NCBI GenBank assembly: GCA_001970955.1
Contig: MPUH01000173.1
Location: 1-64,000, forward strand
DNA from: Stentor coeruleus
Lineage: Eukaryota > Ciliophora > Heterotrichea > Heterotrichida > Stentoridae
Direction: 5' to 3'
DNA: 64,000 nucleotides
A program made the position numbers and the translations under genes. This document shows, one piece after another, positions 37,908 to 48,551 of the stretch. The first letter of the stretch is position 1; every line of letters begins with the position of its first letter. Under the pieces are notes generated by a model. It ran no database searches. It saw only the letters and a list, made by a program, of their open reading frames with translations, and was not told the DNA's origin.

Positions 37908-40900
37908 TTATTTCTTAACTGGATAACGTTTGGGTAAACCAGATCTCGGGGACTTTTCTGGCATTTCTACAGCAGCTGGTGCTAGACCTTGATTCGATTT
38001 TTTCGATGTTGGCGTCCTTTTCCCATCATCAAAATTAGTAGATTTAGCTTTATTATGTCCAGTCTCAGCAGGTGCTAATGAAACATCTACTATAGTCTTT
38101 CTTATAGTCAATTCACTTAACAACTCTTTTATCCTAAAGGATTTCAAGTAACTAAACCCATATTTGCACATTATAGTATTTGTTGCTTTAAAACTTGCTC
38201 CAGGTGCTGAATCATTTATTAATAAAGTTTCATTATAAAGTTTATCAATATCATAAGGTGAAAGCCAGCTTTCATAACCTAATAAAAGTTCTTCAAATTC
38301 TTCTTTATCCAAAAACTGTTTATTAAATCTTGAATAGCTTTGGCTCAAATGTGCAGCAAGTTTTCTTTGATTGAATTTATAAACATCAATAAGAGATATT
38401 AAAAATGTTGCTTTTGGTACCGTCCAAATAGGACTTTTACTTAATGTTGCAAAGAGTTTCATGTTGATTTTATTCATAAATGCCTCTTTTGTAATTTCTC
38501 CAGATTCAGACCCATCGATTTGTTTTAAAAGTTTAGCAATACTTGCATCAGAAATCCAAAGATCTAAATCAATTTTTGTCCCTATAATAAATTCTTTTAT
38601 ACTAATTGTCCCTCCACCATCTTTGTCTAAACGGCAAAATATTTGTTCTGGAGTTTCTCCAAGTTTAGCCATTTTGTGACAGATTTTGAAAAGTACGAAA
38701 TCTTCTTGAGAAATGTTATCTGGACGAATAAGTTCAAGAGCTCTAGTACCACTTTCTCTATCTCCAGCAAATATTGTATAAACAAATTCTATAGAATCAG
38801 TAACAAGAGCTAGTCCACCAGTACCAGCAGCTTCATAAGCACTTTTTCCAAATGTTTCAGCACCTTTTTTAAGTTCTTTAGTTTTGCCTTGATCATGCAT
38901 AATTCTTTCAAAGTTATCAATTAATACATGGAAATCTTTTCTTACTTTGACAAGATATAAAGCTAAACTATAAGGAACAGGCTCAGGGTGGAATAATTGT
39001 AATAGTCTGGCAAAGAAAATCCCATATTTATGCCCGTCACTGTATATTTGATAGAAACCAGGGATGAATTGTCCTAAGAATTTCAAAGCTAAACTTTGTA
39101 TACCGAATTGCCTTTGTAAACTTTCCATCATAAATTCAGTCATAGACCTCATAAGCCTTAAATCTTTGATATCTTTTTTATCAGTTTCAAATTTCTTGTC
39201 CATAAGTTCTTCTAAAAACTTAAACACATTGTTATAAGTCATTGGCTTTTCAGTCTTACCTTCAATTTGTTTATAACTGATCATAATTGGATTAGTTTCA
39301 ATTAAAATCCTATTTTCTTCATCTAAAAGCTCATCTGCTAGTTTGTACTCTTTTTTCAATTGTTTTTCTTCAACTTCTTCATCACTGAAATCTTCTTCAG
39401 GACTATCAATAATTTTAACTGGTACAGTAGTATAATTAACCCATATTCTAAAGATCTTACCTTGTTTTTCTCTAAAAATCTTACCAGTTTCTCTTAGATG
39501 AGTTTTTTTAGCTGCATTTTTCATATTTGATAATTCTTTAAGAGCATTGCCTAACCTTTTAGCTAAATCTGCATTTTCTCCTTTAGCTTTGTCGAGTTCA
39601 TCAGCATTTTTTTCTAAGTCTTTTATTAATGCTTCATTACTTCCACTTGATTCTGCTAAGGTTTTTGTGAGGTTTTCAAGGTTGGAGATTTTACTGAGTT
39701 GATCTGAAATTTCTTTATCTTTAGCTTGTTGTTGTTCTTCAGCTTGTTTTAGTTGGTTTTGAAGGTTTTCAAGTTCTTTTAGTTTTTTTTCGTTGTCTGA
39801 TGCTGATTTTTCTAAGAGTTCTTGTTTGTTGGTTAGATCGTTTTCGAGACCACGGATTTTGTCTTCGTTTTCTTGGTTTTTTTGAATAAGATTATCTAGT
39901 TCATTATTTTTTTCGAATAGGTCTGTTGCGATTTTTTCTAATTGGGATTTTAGGTCTTCTAAGTCTTTTGATGCTTTGTCAGAATCTTGTTGCATTTTTT
40001 CTTGTAAGGCTTTGTTTGAGTTTTCAAGGTCAGAGTTTTTGTTTTGGAGTGCGGAGTTTTGGTTTTGAGGCAAATCAGAATTTTTACCTGTTAGATCAGC
40101 TATTTTACCTTCAAGCTCAGCTTTGTTTTTAAGTAAACCAGCATTTTGTCCTGTTAAATCATTTATTTTCCCTTCAAGTTCATTGTTTTTATTCTGAGCA
40201 TTTTTCAAATTTTCCTCTAACTGCCTAAGTAAATTTTTAAGGTCACTTATCTCCTTATCTTTATTAAAAGACTCTTTTGTAATTTTATCCATAAGTTCAG
40301 AGTTATGTTCTGCACTTCCTGTCAGCATTGCACTTTGTGTTTCAATTTGTTTCTTTTGATCCTGTATAGTATCAAGTGCTCTTGCCAGTTCATTTTGAGC
40401 ATTTTTAAGATCTTCAGCTAATTTCTTAGCATTTTCAGCAAGTTTTTTATTAGCTTCAGTATTTTGTTTTTGTTGTTCTCCAAATAAGTCAAGTCTTTTA
40501 TCAATTTTTTCAAGATTCTGACTTGATGTATCTCCAGGAAGTCTTGTAATTTCATCTGCAATTTTTTGTAAGGCTTGGATTTCTTCTTGTGCTTTTTGAT
40601 CTTCTGGGGATAATCCAGCAAGAAGGTCTTTGAATGTATTTTCAACTAAGTCTTTTGTTTTACCTTCAATTTTTTGAATTTCTTTAGCAAGTTTATCATC
40701 TTCTAAAGACTTTATAGAATCTAATAAACCTAAAGTTTCACCAAGGCTGTTAAGTTTTTCTCCTAAAGATGGACTTTGAGAAGATTTTAATGATTCTAAT
40801 GAGGACAGACTATCTGCTATTTTTTTAGCTAATTCTGGGTCATTTTTACCTGATTCTTCTAGAGATGCAAGAGCATTTTCTAGGTTTCCTAATAATTTCC

Positions 40901-43900
40901 TTTTGATTTCATCAGCTTTTTCATTAAGTTTTTCAGTATCTTCAGCTAATTCTGACATAAGTTTGCTTTCTTCTAGACGTAGATTCATGTAAGTGTTGAG
41001 TTTTTCTAGATTGTCAGGTTCTTGTTCTAATTTTAAGGATTGATTTACTAATGATTTCGCTTTTTCAGCCTGTTCTGAGCTACCTACTGATTCGGGAATA
41101 GCATTAAGATAAACTCTTGCAAATTTTTGCTCATCTGCTAGTTTTATTATGTTAGAATTGCTTGAATTTAATAATGCTGAAAGAAGCTCATCGGTCTTGG
41201 ATTTTATATCTTTTTCGACTTCTGGGTAGGATTTGAGGAAGGAAGCAAGTTTTTCTGTTGCGTCTCTTGCATCTTTAATAGGCATTTTAGGGAAAGCTTC
41301 ATTTGCTCTATGCTCAAGATCTTCAATTTCTTTTCTTAATGATGAGATTTCGTCAGGGATTTTATGGTCGGCAGTTAGATGGTCTTTATTTTCGGAAGGA
41401 TCAGATTTTAATCCACTGTGGATGTCTTTAGCGCCTTCTTTACCTTCTTCTCCTTTTTTGGATTCATCGATACCTTCTTTGCTTAGATCGTCTCCAAGTT
41501 TATGTCCTTGCTGACCTTCTTTACCTCCAAATTTAAGACCTTCATCACTTCCTCCTTCTCCTTCTCCTTCTCCAAGTCCATGCCCCTTTCCACGTTCTCC
41601 AAATCCAGGTCCCTTTTCGCCTTCTCCATGTCCAAGTCCAAGTCCATGTCCCTTTTCACCTTCTCCAAGTCCATGTCCTTTTCCACTTTCTCCAAATCCA
41701 GGTCCCTTTTCACCTTCTCCATGTCCAAATCCAGGTCCCTTTTCACCTTCTCCATGTCCAAATCCAGGTCCTTTTCCACCTTCTCCAAATCCAGGTCCCT
41801 TTTCACCTTCTCCAAGTCCATGTCCTTTTCCACTTTCTCCAAATCCAGGTCCCTTTTCACCTTCTCCAAGTCCATGTCCTTTTCCACTTTCTCCAAATCC
41901 AGGTCCCTTTTCACCTTCTCCAAGTCCAAATCCAGGTCCACTTTCTCCAACTCCATGTCCTTTTCCACTTTCTCCAAATCCAGGTCCCTTTTCACCTTCT
42001 CCAAGTCCTTTTCCACTTTCTCCAAATCCAGGTCCCTTTTCACCTTCTCCAAGTCCATGTCCTTTTCCACCTTCTCCAAGTCCTTTTCCACTTTCTCCGA
42101 ATCCAGGTCCCTTTTCACCTTCTCCAAGTCCATGTCCTTTTCCACCTTCTCCAAGTCCAAATCCAGGTCCCTTTTCACCTTCTCCAAATCCAGGTCCAAA
42201 TCCATGCCCTTTATCACCTTCTCCTGTCAAAGGACTTCCAGACACTTGCCCAAATCCTTCCTGTTGTCCTTCAGCCAAAGCCGCTAAATCTTTTAATCTT
42301 TTAATATCATCATCCTTCTTTTCTTTAAGATGCTCAATCAAAGCTATAGGATCATAAGCAGACATATTCTTCAAAATATCTTCTTTTTCCTTCTCCAACT
42401 TGCTCAAGAAATCCAAACTATCATTCAACAATCCAATTGGTGTCACAGGATAAGCCACAATTTCTTCAACAATTCCTTTGGCCTCTTGTTTCAAATCATC
42501 CAAATGTTTCAAAACTCCTTTTCTAGGTCCAAAAACTTGTAAAGCAAGATCATTAGTATTTTTCAAAGATTCCTCAATTAATTTACCTAAATCCCCTTCA
42601 GACTCTTTAGGTTGTGCACCTTTTTTCCCTGACCTAAAAGCTGGTCTTTTTTTCTTACCCATCATTTTCTTATTCCCAGCTGCACGTCTTTTAGCTTCTT
42701 CTTCAGCTTCATTAATCAAATCCTTAGTATGATCTTTATCCCCAACAATCAGCCCTAAATTAAGTTCTTGATACTTTATAAGTAAAACATGCATAACATC
42801 CAAAACAGGTCTTCCAGGTAATCCTTCAAGTTCTTTATTAAGAGTTTTATGTTCTTCAGAATCTTTTTTCCCAAGTAATGCTTCAGTTATGTCATCAGAA
42901 AGTAAAAGCGCTTTCCATACTTTTTCATATGTATCTTTAGGATCATGAAGCATATCCTGAGCTTTTTCAACTAAATTTGATATTAAACCACTTTCTTCAG
43001 CTCTTAATGGGAAATAATTCTCAAATGTAGTCTTAGGATTTTGTCCTTCAAGATCTTCAGTAAGTTTTGTTGCTCTTTCAATAAGCTCAGCTGATAATTG
43101 TTTATCTTCATCATTACCTAAAGTATTCACAAGTGCTTCAAGTGCTTTTTTAGTATTTTCTTGATCTTCTTTAATTTGTTCTAAAAACTCAGCAGCTTTG
43201 TCTTTTGAAAACCCAGAACCTCCTGATGAACTTAGAAGTGAATCTATTTGTTTACTTTCTTCAGCTCGAATAGGTATAAAATCTTGTAGAACTTTACCAA
43301 CAAAATCAAGGTTTTGAAGGTTTTTATTGGCAAAAATCTCGGTACCTTTTTTGATTAAGTCTTCTGATGCTTGTTTTGCATCTTCATTTTGTGATCCTTC
43401 AAGTAAAGCTTCAAATACTTTTTTTGTTGATTCCTGGTCTTCAAGTCCTGCATTTCGGCAATAGTTTATAAGTTGGGCAGCTTTTTTTTTATCTTCATCA
43501 CTTGCGTTTTCATCAAATAATCCATTAAGTGCACTTGTAAGAGGATTTTGGTCTTGGGATTTTTGGAGTTTGCTTTTTAAAGCTTTTTCTATGTCAAGAT
43601 GTTCTTGGAGTTTTAATAGCATTTCACGTTTTAGTTGCTCAAGGCCGACAAGGAGGTCTTCTATATCTTTGAGGCTTGAATGAGTTTGAGGAGATTGGTC
43701 GATAAGATTTAAAGTTTCTTTGCTGATTTCTGATATTTGCTTAGCTTTGAGTAAAGTGTCTTCACCTAGAGCAGGAGATTCGTGGAATTTCAGTTCTTCA
43801 AGAGTTGATAAGGATTGGCTTATTGCTTTTTTAAACAGTTTTTCTCCGAAAGAACGCTTTTCAACGGCTAAATCCAATCTTTCTCTCATAGCTTCTAAAA

Positions 43901-44915
43901 GTCTTATTGCAGATATTGAGTCATTTGGATCAAATTCTGATGGGTCAGAAAGACCATCAATATCTTTTTTAATTTCCTCAAATTCAGCTTTTGACTCAGG
44001 TGTTGCATCTGAGAAATCACTTCTATTAACTTTATTTTCTAAGTTTTCTTTTAAGTTTTGATATAAAGCCCATAGTTGTGACCCAATAGTTTCCAAAGGA
44101 ATCAATTCATTTTTTTTTTCTAATTCAGAAGCATCTGCATCTGGGTTTTTACCATTAACATTTGGTTTCTCACCTTCCCAATTCACAGCGTATTTATTAT
44201 CACCTTTTCTACTACGAAGATTTCCCCACTTTTTTGTTGGATTTTTATGCTGAGATTCTTCAAAAGATCCAGTTGAGTCCTTTTCCCAATTATCCTTCCA
44301 GTCCTCATCATTTCTTTTTCCCTCAGACTCACCCCAAGTCTTTTCCCCTTCTTTGAAAGTTTTATCAATACCTTGTCCAAGAGGATTTTTCCATTCTTTT
44401 TCATTCCTAAACCGATCTGCACTTTCCCAGAACCTCTCTTCAAAATCTTGTTCCCCATCAGGTGTTACTTCAGTACCAACTCGTCTCCCTTCTTCATGAG
44501 TAGGATATTTTGTCCTTGTTTCAACATATTTCTTTTCACTATCTAAGCTCCATGATGTGATTTCTTCATATTCTGGAAGGTATCGTATATTGACACCCCA
44601 TTCTACTGGATCATTAAGCCAGACTTTTCTAACCCTGCGTATTTCTTCCTCTTCCTCAAACCACCAAAGTTCATAGAAGTATGTATCTGAGTTTCTATCA
44701 TGGCCGAATTTTTCCCCAGTTTCTTTAGCTTTGTCGTACCATTCGTATATGTCACAATTATCGATAACCCAGAATGCTTCTCTAAAAAGTTTTATCTGAC
44801 GGCTAAATGGCTTCTTGAATTTCAGGAAGCTTTTATAAACAGGCATCTTCTTATAGTTCTTGATTGACATTTCAGGGTAGTCGCCTACCCACCAATCTTC
44901 GATTCCTGACCCCAT
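37908..44915 (-). CDS. giant coiled-coil scaffold protein with Gly-rich minisatellite and EF-hands
   Basis: A 2335-residue protein from ATG at 44915 (MGSGIEDWWVGDYPE). The first 280 residues are rich in Trp, Glu and Lys (EWYDKAKETGEKFGHD, WESADRFRNEKEWKN), with possible N-myristoylation at Gly2. Helical acidic repeats of roughly 95-130 residues follow up to about 700. Residues about 895-1123 are a Gly/Lys/Glu repeat built from GEGEKGPGFG and GESGKGHGLG units. A long coiled coil covers about 1470-1800. The C-terminal 500 residues are globular, with an EF-hand (DKDGGGTISIKEF) and a second weaker one (DGSESGEITKEAF). I know no named homologue. Size, coiled coil and calcium sites suggest a cortical, fibre or basal-body scaffold; that is inference. 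No intron is needed across 7 kb. Confidence 0.8.
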   Translation of the reverse strand: MGSGIEDWWVGDYPEMSIKNYKKMPVYKSFLKFKKPFSRQIKLFREAFWVIDNCDIYEWYDKAKETGEKFGHDRNSDTYFYELWWFEEEEEIRRVRKVWLNDPVEWGVNIRYLPEYEEITSWSLDSEKKYVETRTKYPTHEEGRRVGTEVTPDGEQDFEERFWESADRFRNEKEWKNPLGQGIDKTFKEGEKTWGESEGKRNDEDWKDNWEKDSTGSFEESQHKNPTKKWGNLRSRKGDNKYAVNWEGEKPNVNGKNPDADASELEKKNELIPLETIGSQLWALYQNLKENLENKVNRSDFSDATPESKAEFEEIKKDIDGLSDPSEFDPNDSISAIRLLEAMRERLDLAVEKRSFGEKLFKKAISQSLSTLEELKFHESPALGEDTLLKAKQISEISKETLNLIDQSPQTHSSLKDIEDLLVGLEQLKREMLLKLQEHLDIEKALKSKLQKSQDQNPLTSALNGLFDENASDEDKKKAAQLINYCRNAGLEDQESTKKVFEALLEGSQNEDAKQASEDLIKKGTEIFANKNLQNLDFVGKVLQDFIPIRAEESKQIDSLLSSSGGSGFSKDKAAEFLEQIKEDQENTKKALEALVNTLGNDEDKQLSAELIERATKLTEDLEGQNPKTTFENYFPLRAEESGLISNLVEKAQDMLHDPKDTYEKVWKALLLSDDITEALLGKKDSEEHKTLNKELEGLPGRPVLDVMHVLLIKYQELNLGLIVGDKDHTKDLINEAEEEAKRRAAGNKKMMGKKKRPAFRSGKKGAQPKESEGDLGKLIEESLKNTNDLALQVFGPRKGVLKHLDDLKQEAKGIVEEIVAYPVTPIGLLNDSLDFLSKLEKEKEDILKNMSAYDPIALIEHLKEKKDDDIKRLKDLAALAEGQQEGFGQVSGSPLTGEGDKGHGFGPGFGEGEKGPGFGLGEGGKGHGLGEGEKGPGFGESGKGLGEGGKGHGLGEGEKGPGFGESGKGLGEGEKGPGFGESGKGHGVGESGPGFGLGEGEKGPGFGESGKGHGLGEGEKGPGFGESGKGHGLGEGEKGPGFGEGGKGPGFGHGEGEKGPGFGHGEGEKGPGFGESGKGHGLGEGEKGHGLGLGHGEGEKGPGFGERGKGHGLGEGEGEGGSDEGLKFGGKEGQQGHKLGDDLSKEGIDESKKGEEGKEGAKDIHSGLKSDPSENKDHLTADHKIPDEISSLRKEIEDLEHRANEAFPKMPIKDARDATEKLASFLKSYPEVEKDIKSKTDELLSALLNSSNSNIIKLADEQKFARVYLNAIPESVGSSEQAEKAKSLVNQSLKLEQEPDNLEKLNTYMNLRLEESKLMSELAEDTEKLNEKADEIKRKLLGNLENALASLEESGKNDPELAKKIADSLSSLESLKSSQSPSLGEKLNSLGETLGLLDSIKSLEDDKLAKEIQKIEGKTKDLVENTFKDLLAGLSPEDQKAQEEIQALQKIADEITRLPGDTSSQNLEKIDKRLDLFGEQQKQNTEANKKLAENAKKLAEDLKNAQNELARALDTIQDQKKQIETQSAMLTGSAEHNSELMDKITKESFNKDKEISDLKNLLRQLEENLKNAQNKNNELEGKINDLTGQNAGLLKNKAELEGKIADLTGKNSDLPQNQNSALQNKNSDLENSNKALQEKMQQDSDKASKDLEDLKSQLEKIATDLFEKNNELDNLIQKNQENEDKIRGLENDLTNKQELLEKSASDNEKKLKELENLQNQLKQAEEQQQAKDKEISDQLSKISNLENLTKTLAESSGSNEALIKDLEKNADELDKAKGENADLAKRLGNALKELSNMKNAAKKTHLRETGKIFREKQGKIFRIWVNYTTVPVKIIDSPEEDFSDEEVEEKQLKKEYKLADELLDEENRILIETNPIMISYKQIEGKTEKPMTYNNVFKFLEELMDKKFETDKKDIKDLRLMRSMTEFMMESLQRQFGIQSLALKFLGQFIPGFYQIYSDGHKYGIFFARLLQLFHPEPVPYSLALYLVKVRKDFHVLIDNFERIMHDQGKTKELKKGAETFGKSAYEAAGTGGLALVTDSIEFVYTIFAGDRESGTRALELIRPDNISQEDFVLFKICHKMAKLGETPEQIFCRLDKDGGGTISIKEFIIGTKIDLDLWISDASIAKLLKQIDGSESGEITKEAFMNKINMKLFATLSKSPIWTVPKATFLISLIDVYKFNQRKLAAHLSQSYSRFNKQFLDKEEFEELLLGYESWLSPYDIDKLYNETLLINDSAPGASFKATNTIMCKYGFSYLKSFRIKELLSELTIRKTIVDVSLAPAETGHNKAKSTNFDDGKRTPTSKKSNQGLAPAAVEMPEKSPRSGLPKRYPVKK
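41545..42232 (-). repeat. in-frame Gly-rich minisatellite inside the giant gene
   Basis: About 690 bp of 24-27 bp units combined into 54-bp higher-order units, encoding GEGEKGPGFG / GESGKGHGLG. The plus strand is a C/T-rich repeat of ccttctccaagtccatgtc type. Because unit lengths are multiples of three and lack stops, overlapping frames on both strands are also open. Confidence 0.92.
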
Positions 44916-46485
44916 ATTTTTATCAAAAATTACTTGCAAACTTATATAACTTGAAAAATTACTAAGTAATTCAACTAAAACCTAAGCATTCAATCCTCGT
45001 AGTACTGTTTTTATATAAAAGTGTTTATATTTTTACCTTTATAGAAAGCATTAAAATTTTAACTTCTTTTTAGCTTCCCCAATAATTCAAGGGTTTTCCT
45101 TTTCGGAGCCAATTTTTAAGGTTTATAGGCTGGTTTTCTAACCATCGAATAATATTTGAATAAGCCAAGCATAAAAGCTAGGATTGCAAAAAATAGGAAA
45201 AAATTAGTAAGACTTAGCTGAGGGAAATCGAGTTTTAGCAGATGAGATAAAGAGAAGAAGCCCGATATGAACCTTTTAGATAAAATTTAAAAAAGGGCTT
45301 AGACTCAGTATGCATGAGAAGAAATCTATAGATCCTAGACATCATTTATCGATAATCTGAATATTTTCCCTTTACCTTTCGCTGTTGTGTTTGGTAAGCT
45401 GAAAATTTTTAAAGGGATGCATTTTTTCATAAGTGTAGTTTTTAATATAATAAACAATGCTTTTATGGTATTTTTGGTTTAATCTAAGTATAATGGAAAA
45501 GCTGGATTTGAAAATCTGATTAGTAAAGAGTGTAAATTAGATAATATTATAAACCTTTAGAATATAAAAATTTTAAAGCTGGATTGTATTTTATGAATAA
45601 AATTTAACTAAAATAGTATGGGTTTTTTGGTTTTAACTTGATGCGAAATGAAAAAAACCTGAAGAGATGAAAAAAATATTTTTTGATGGGTTTTAGGAGT
45701 TTTTTATTTGAATAATAATACTTGTTGTAAGGGTAATGTTAATTATTCTAGATATTGGGGAAAAAATACATAAATAGTTTTATTCAAGTTGAATACATGA
45801 AAAATATACTTTAAAGTTAATTATTATGAGTTTTTTGTTTGGTTATTGTATTTTCTTTGAGGCATGCTAAGGTAAAATTACAGTTTTTGTAAAAAAATAT
45901 AGCTAAAGAGATATGGAAAATAGTATAAGTATGTTGGAAAAATGTCTATTGATAGCTAAATTTTTAAAGGTTTTGATTATTTCTTTTAATGCTAAAAAAC
46001 TATTTGCAAAAATTATAGTAAGATTAATCTAGTTGAAATTATTACTAAAACATATATAATCGATTGATAGTGTAAGAGGATCTTTAGTAACTTGTGAATA
46101 CTAATAATAGTTTATATAAATCTAATAATTATCAATATAATTTTGTTATATTTAATAGAAATACTCTTTGATTTTGAATAAGATTTTCCATTATCTATAT
46201 TTATCAAAATACAAACTAAAAATAATTACCTATAACTAAACAATTTTCCTAAACCTAAAACTATAAAAAAATAAAACCAATAAAATTAACATAAAATTCA
46301 ACCAAAAAAATCATAAAATCCTCCTACCACCCTTTAATCCAGCTTATAAAATCAATCATTCCCAACAACAAACTCTAATAAAATCTTCCTATCTGAAAAC
46401 CTAATTTCAACTAAACCATACTAAAATAATCTAATAAAAAATCTTATAAAAGATTTATTCTACCTTATAATTATCAACAAATACA
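44916..46485. other. intergenic region between divergent genes
   Basis: About 1.6 kb. Mostly very AT-rich. The exception is 45059-45345, a less AT-rich patch with protein-like minus-strand frames (listed as a possible broken gene). Confidence 0.55.
45059..45345 (-). pseudogene. possible decayed small membrane-protein gene
   Basis: This patch is richer in G+C than its surroundings. From two adjacent ATGs at 45345-45340 one frame reads MSRIYRFLLMHTESKPFFKF and stops near 45243. An overlapping frame then reads FFSLSHLLKLDFPQLSL and a membrane-like segment FFLFFAILAFMLGLFKYY before a TAA; after that stop it continues KLAPKRKTLELLGKLKRS. No 15-16 nt intron joins the pieces. It looks like a small one-pass membrane protein gene with two lesions, or one misread by sequencing errors. 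No family is recognised. Confidence 0.3.
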
Positions 46486-47631
46486 ATGAAAGCTCACGAA
46501 AAACAAAACAAGATAAACCTCAAAAAACTATACATCTCAGTACTAATATGTTTCTTATTCATGACCGGAGAAATCATAGGAGGAACTATTTCAGGTTCAT
46601 TAGCAATTCTCACAGATGCGGCACATATTCTCTCTGACATTTTAGGTTTTTGTATCTCAATAATAAGTCTTCATATAACACAACGACCAGCATCCCAACA
46701 AATGTCCTTTGGTTTTCATAGAGCAGAGATAATAGGAGCACTTTTAAGTATATCTTTGATTTGGGGTTTAACTGCATGGCTTATATCAGAAGCAATCCAT
46801 AGGCTTATTCATAAGTCTTCAGTTGAAGGTTCAATAATGTTAATAACAGCATCAGCAGGATTATTAGGAAATATAATCATGGGTGTTGTTATTGGGCATT
46901 CTCATAGTCATAGTCATGGTTTAGGTCATGATCATGGGCATAATCACGATCATAGTCACGATCATAGTCACGATTATAGTCATGAAGATTATGAACATAG
47001 TCATAGAAATGATCATTCAAGTAAATCAAGTGAAATAAAAATTAGGAATTCAAAGAAAAGTTCTAAAATCTCCCCTTTAAATCTTGATAGAAGTTCTCTA
47101 ATATCTGAAGATTCACATATGAATTATAATGAAAACAATAGACATACTACTAACTTAAACATGAGAGCTGCATTTTTACATGTCCTTGGTGATGCTTTAC
47201 AAAGTGTTGGGGTGATTATTGCTGGAGTTATAATTTATTTCCGTCCTGATTTTTCACAAGCTGACCCAGTATGTACTTTGATTTTTTCGATTATTGTTAT
47301 GTTTACTACAATACCTATAGTTAAAGATTGTGTTAAAGTACTTATGGAAGCTACTCCAAATGAGATTAACCCAAATGATGTTCAAAGAAAATTATCAAAA
47401 GTAAAAACTAAATAGATTGAAGGGGTTATAGAAATACACGACTTACATATCTGGTCTTTAAGTGCAGGGAAATTATCAATGTCTTGTCATTTAGTAGCTG
47501 AAGATCCTCATTCATCCTTACAAAAAGCAACAAATTTATTAAAAAAAGATTTTGGTATCCTTCATGCAACTATCCAAATCGAACTCCAAGGCGAAAAACA
47601 TAATTTCGGTTGTGAATCTTCTATTCATTAA
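46486..47631 (+). CDS. zinc transporter of the CDF/ZnT family, one 15-nt intron
   Basis: Exons 46486-47400 and 47416-47631, with intron GTAAAAACTAAATAG at 47401-47415; 376 residues. Six membrane segments are visible. The two HxxxD zinc sites typical of ZnT transporters are present in TM2 (LTDAAHILSD) and TM5 (HVLGDALQS). Between TM4 and TM5 is a histidine-rich cytosolic loop of about 40 residues (HSHSHSHGLGHDHGHNHDHS). The second exon encodes most of the C-terminal ferredoxin-like cytosolic domain (EIHDLHIWSLSAGKLSMSCH). It should move zinc from cytosol into an organelle or out of the cell in exchange for protons. Closest in pattern to animal ZnT2/3/4/8. Without splicing the frame would stop inside the intron and lose this domain. 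Confidence 0.93.
47401..47415 (+). other. 15-nt intron (zinc transporter)
   Basis: GTAAAAACTAAATAG; its in-frame TAG would truncate the transporter. Confidence 0.93.
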
Positions 47632-47650
47632 ACTAAACATAATAATCTTA

Positions 47651-48355
47651 CTAATATAAGTAAAAATTAGCTATCAAAGTCAAACCTACATACCCACTAA
47701 AACTAATAACAATCGTCACATATTTTTTCCATTCAACTAAAAACTGAACTTCATTATAATAATTTTTCCCAATAAGCAACCCTGACCAAATACTTGCAAT
47801 ACTAAAAGCTAACCATCTAATCAAACTGAAATTCACAACACTAATAATAGCTGCTGGCCAAAAAGCAAAATAAGAATATCCATATAAAGAAAGTAGATCA
47901 TAATAAGTTATATCGATTCCTGTGAATAAAACAAAATATATAACTGCAGGGATTGCAAATACAAAGAAATAAACTGATCCTGCGGTTATGATAATACCTG
48001 TAGGGTCAAAAGCATAGCCTTCATCAGAGGAAATTCTCGTGGCTAAGGTCCCAGCGACACTTAATATAAAAATCAACGTTGTTGGGACCCAGAAAGCTCC
48101 ATAAAGGTCGCCTTTGTTTTCAAAAAACTTTCTTCGATCAAAAGGCCAAAGGGTTTTTTTAATCCTTTGTAAGACTAATGCTGTATCAACTTCACAATAA
48201 GATTTGTATGGGTCTAAAGTTGTATTAGCAGATGTTGATGGTGGGCTATTTGCATCAACTCGACCTTGGTTTCTATCGGGTTCTAATTGAATAACCCCTT
48301 GCATTCCTTCTACTGGGTCTGAGAACTCAAAAAAATTCTTACTGCCGTGATCCAT
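47651..48355 (-). CDS. Yip1-family Golgi membrane protein (YIPF1/2-like)
   Basis: A 234-residue protein. The N-terminal 90 residues are cytosolic and include the family motif YKSYCEVDTALVLQRIKKTL and DLYGAFWVPTTLIF at the first membrane segment. Five hydrophobic segments follow to the C-terminus, with the central DLLSLYGYSYFAFWP motif typical of Yip1 domains. These proteins bind Rab GTPases and organise ER-Golgi traffic. The motif before TM1 favours the YIPF1/YIPF2 branch. Length is slightly short of human YIPF1 but complete. Convergent with the zinc transporter, 19 bp between stops. Confidence 0.88.
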   Translation of the reverse strand: MDHGSKNFFEFSDPVEGMQGVIQLEPDRNQGRVDANSPPSTSANTTLDPYKSYCEVDTALVLQRIKKTLWPFDRRKFFENKGDLYGAFWVPTTLIFILSVAGTLATRISSDEGYAFDPTGIIITAGSVYFFVFAIPAVIYFVLFTGIDITYYDLLSLYGYSYFAFWPAAIISVVNFSLIRWLAFSIASIWSGLLIGKNYYNEVQFLVEWKKYVTIVISFSGYVGLTLIANFYLY

Positions 48356-48551
48356 TTATAGGGTGTTTAAATATCCTACCTTTTATTATCGATATTATAA
48401 CCTTAAGACTAGGAAAAAAAAGAAAATATAAAGAAAAAGATATTAAAAAAAAGACAAAACAAAGGGAAGTGATTTATAATACTTGTTTTACAATGTAAAA
48501 TATTAGAAAATTTTTTATAAGAATAATAATATTTAATTCAGATTATTATAT
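48356..48551. promoter_or_regulatory. divergent promoter region, 196 bp
   Basis: Lies between the starts of the YIPF-like and p23 genes, which point away from each other. No recognised motif. Confidence 0.45.

Noticed and set aside
41483-42287. Long repeat frames overlapping the Gly-rich minisatellite on both strands
   Set aside because: By-products of a repeat whose unit length is a multiple of three; the main frame is part of a 7-kb gene.
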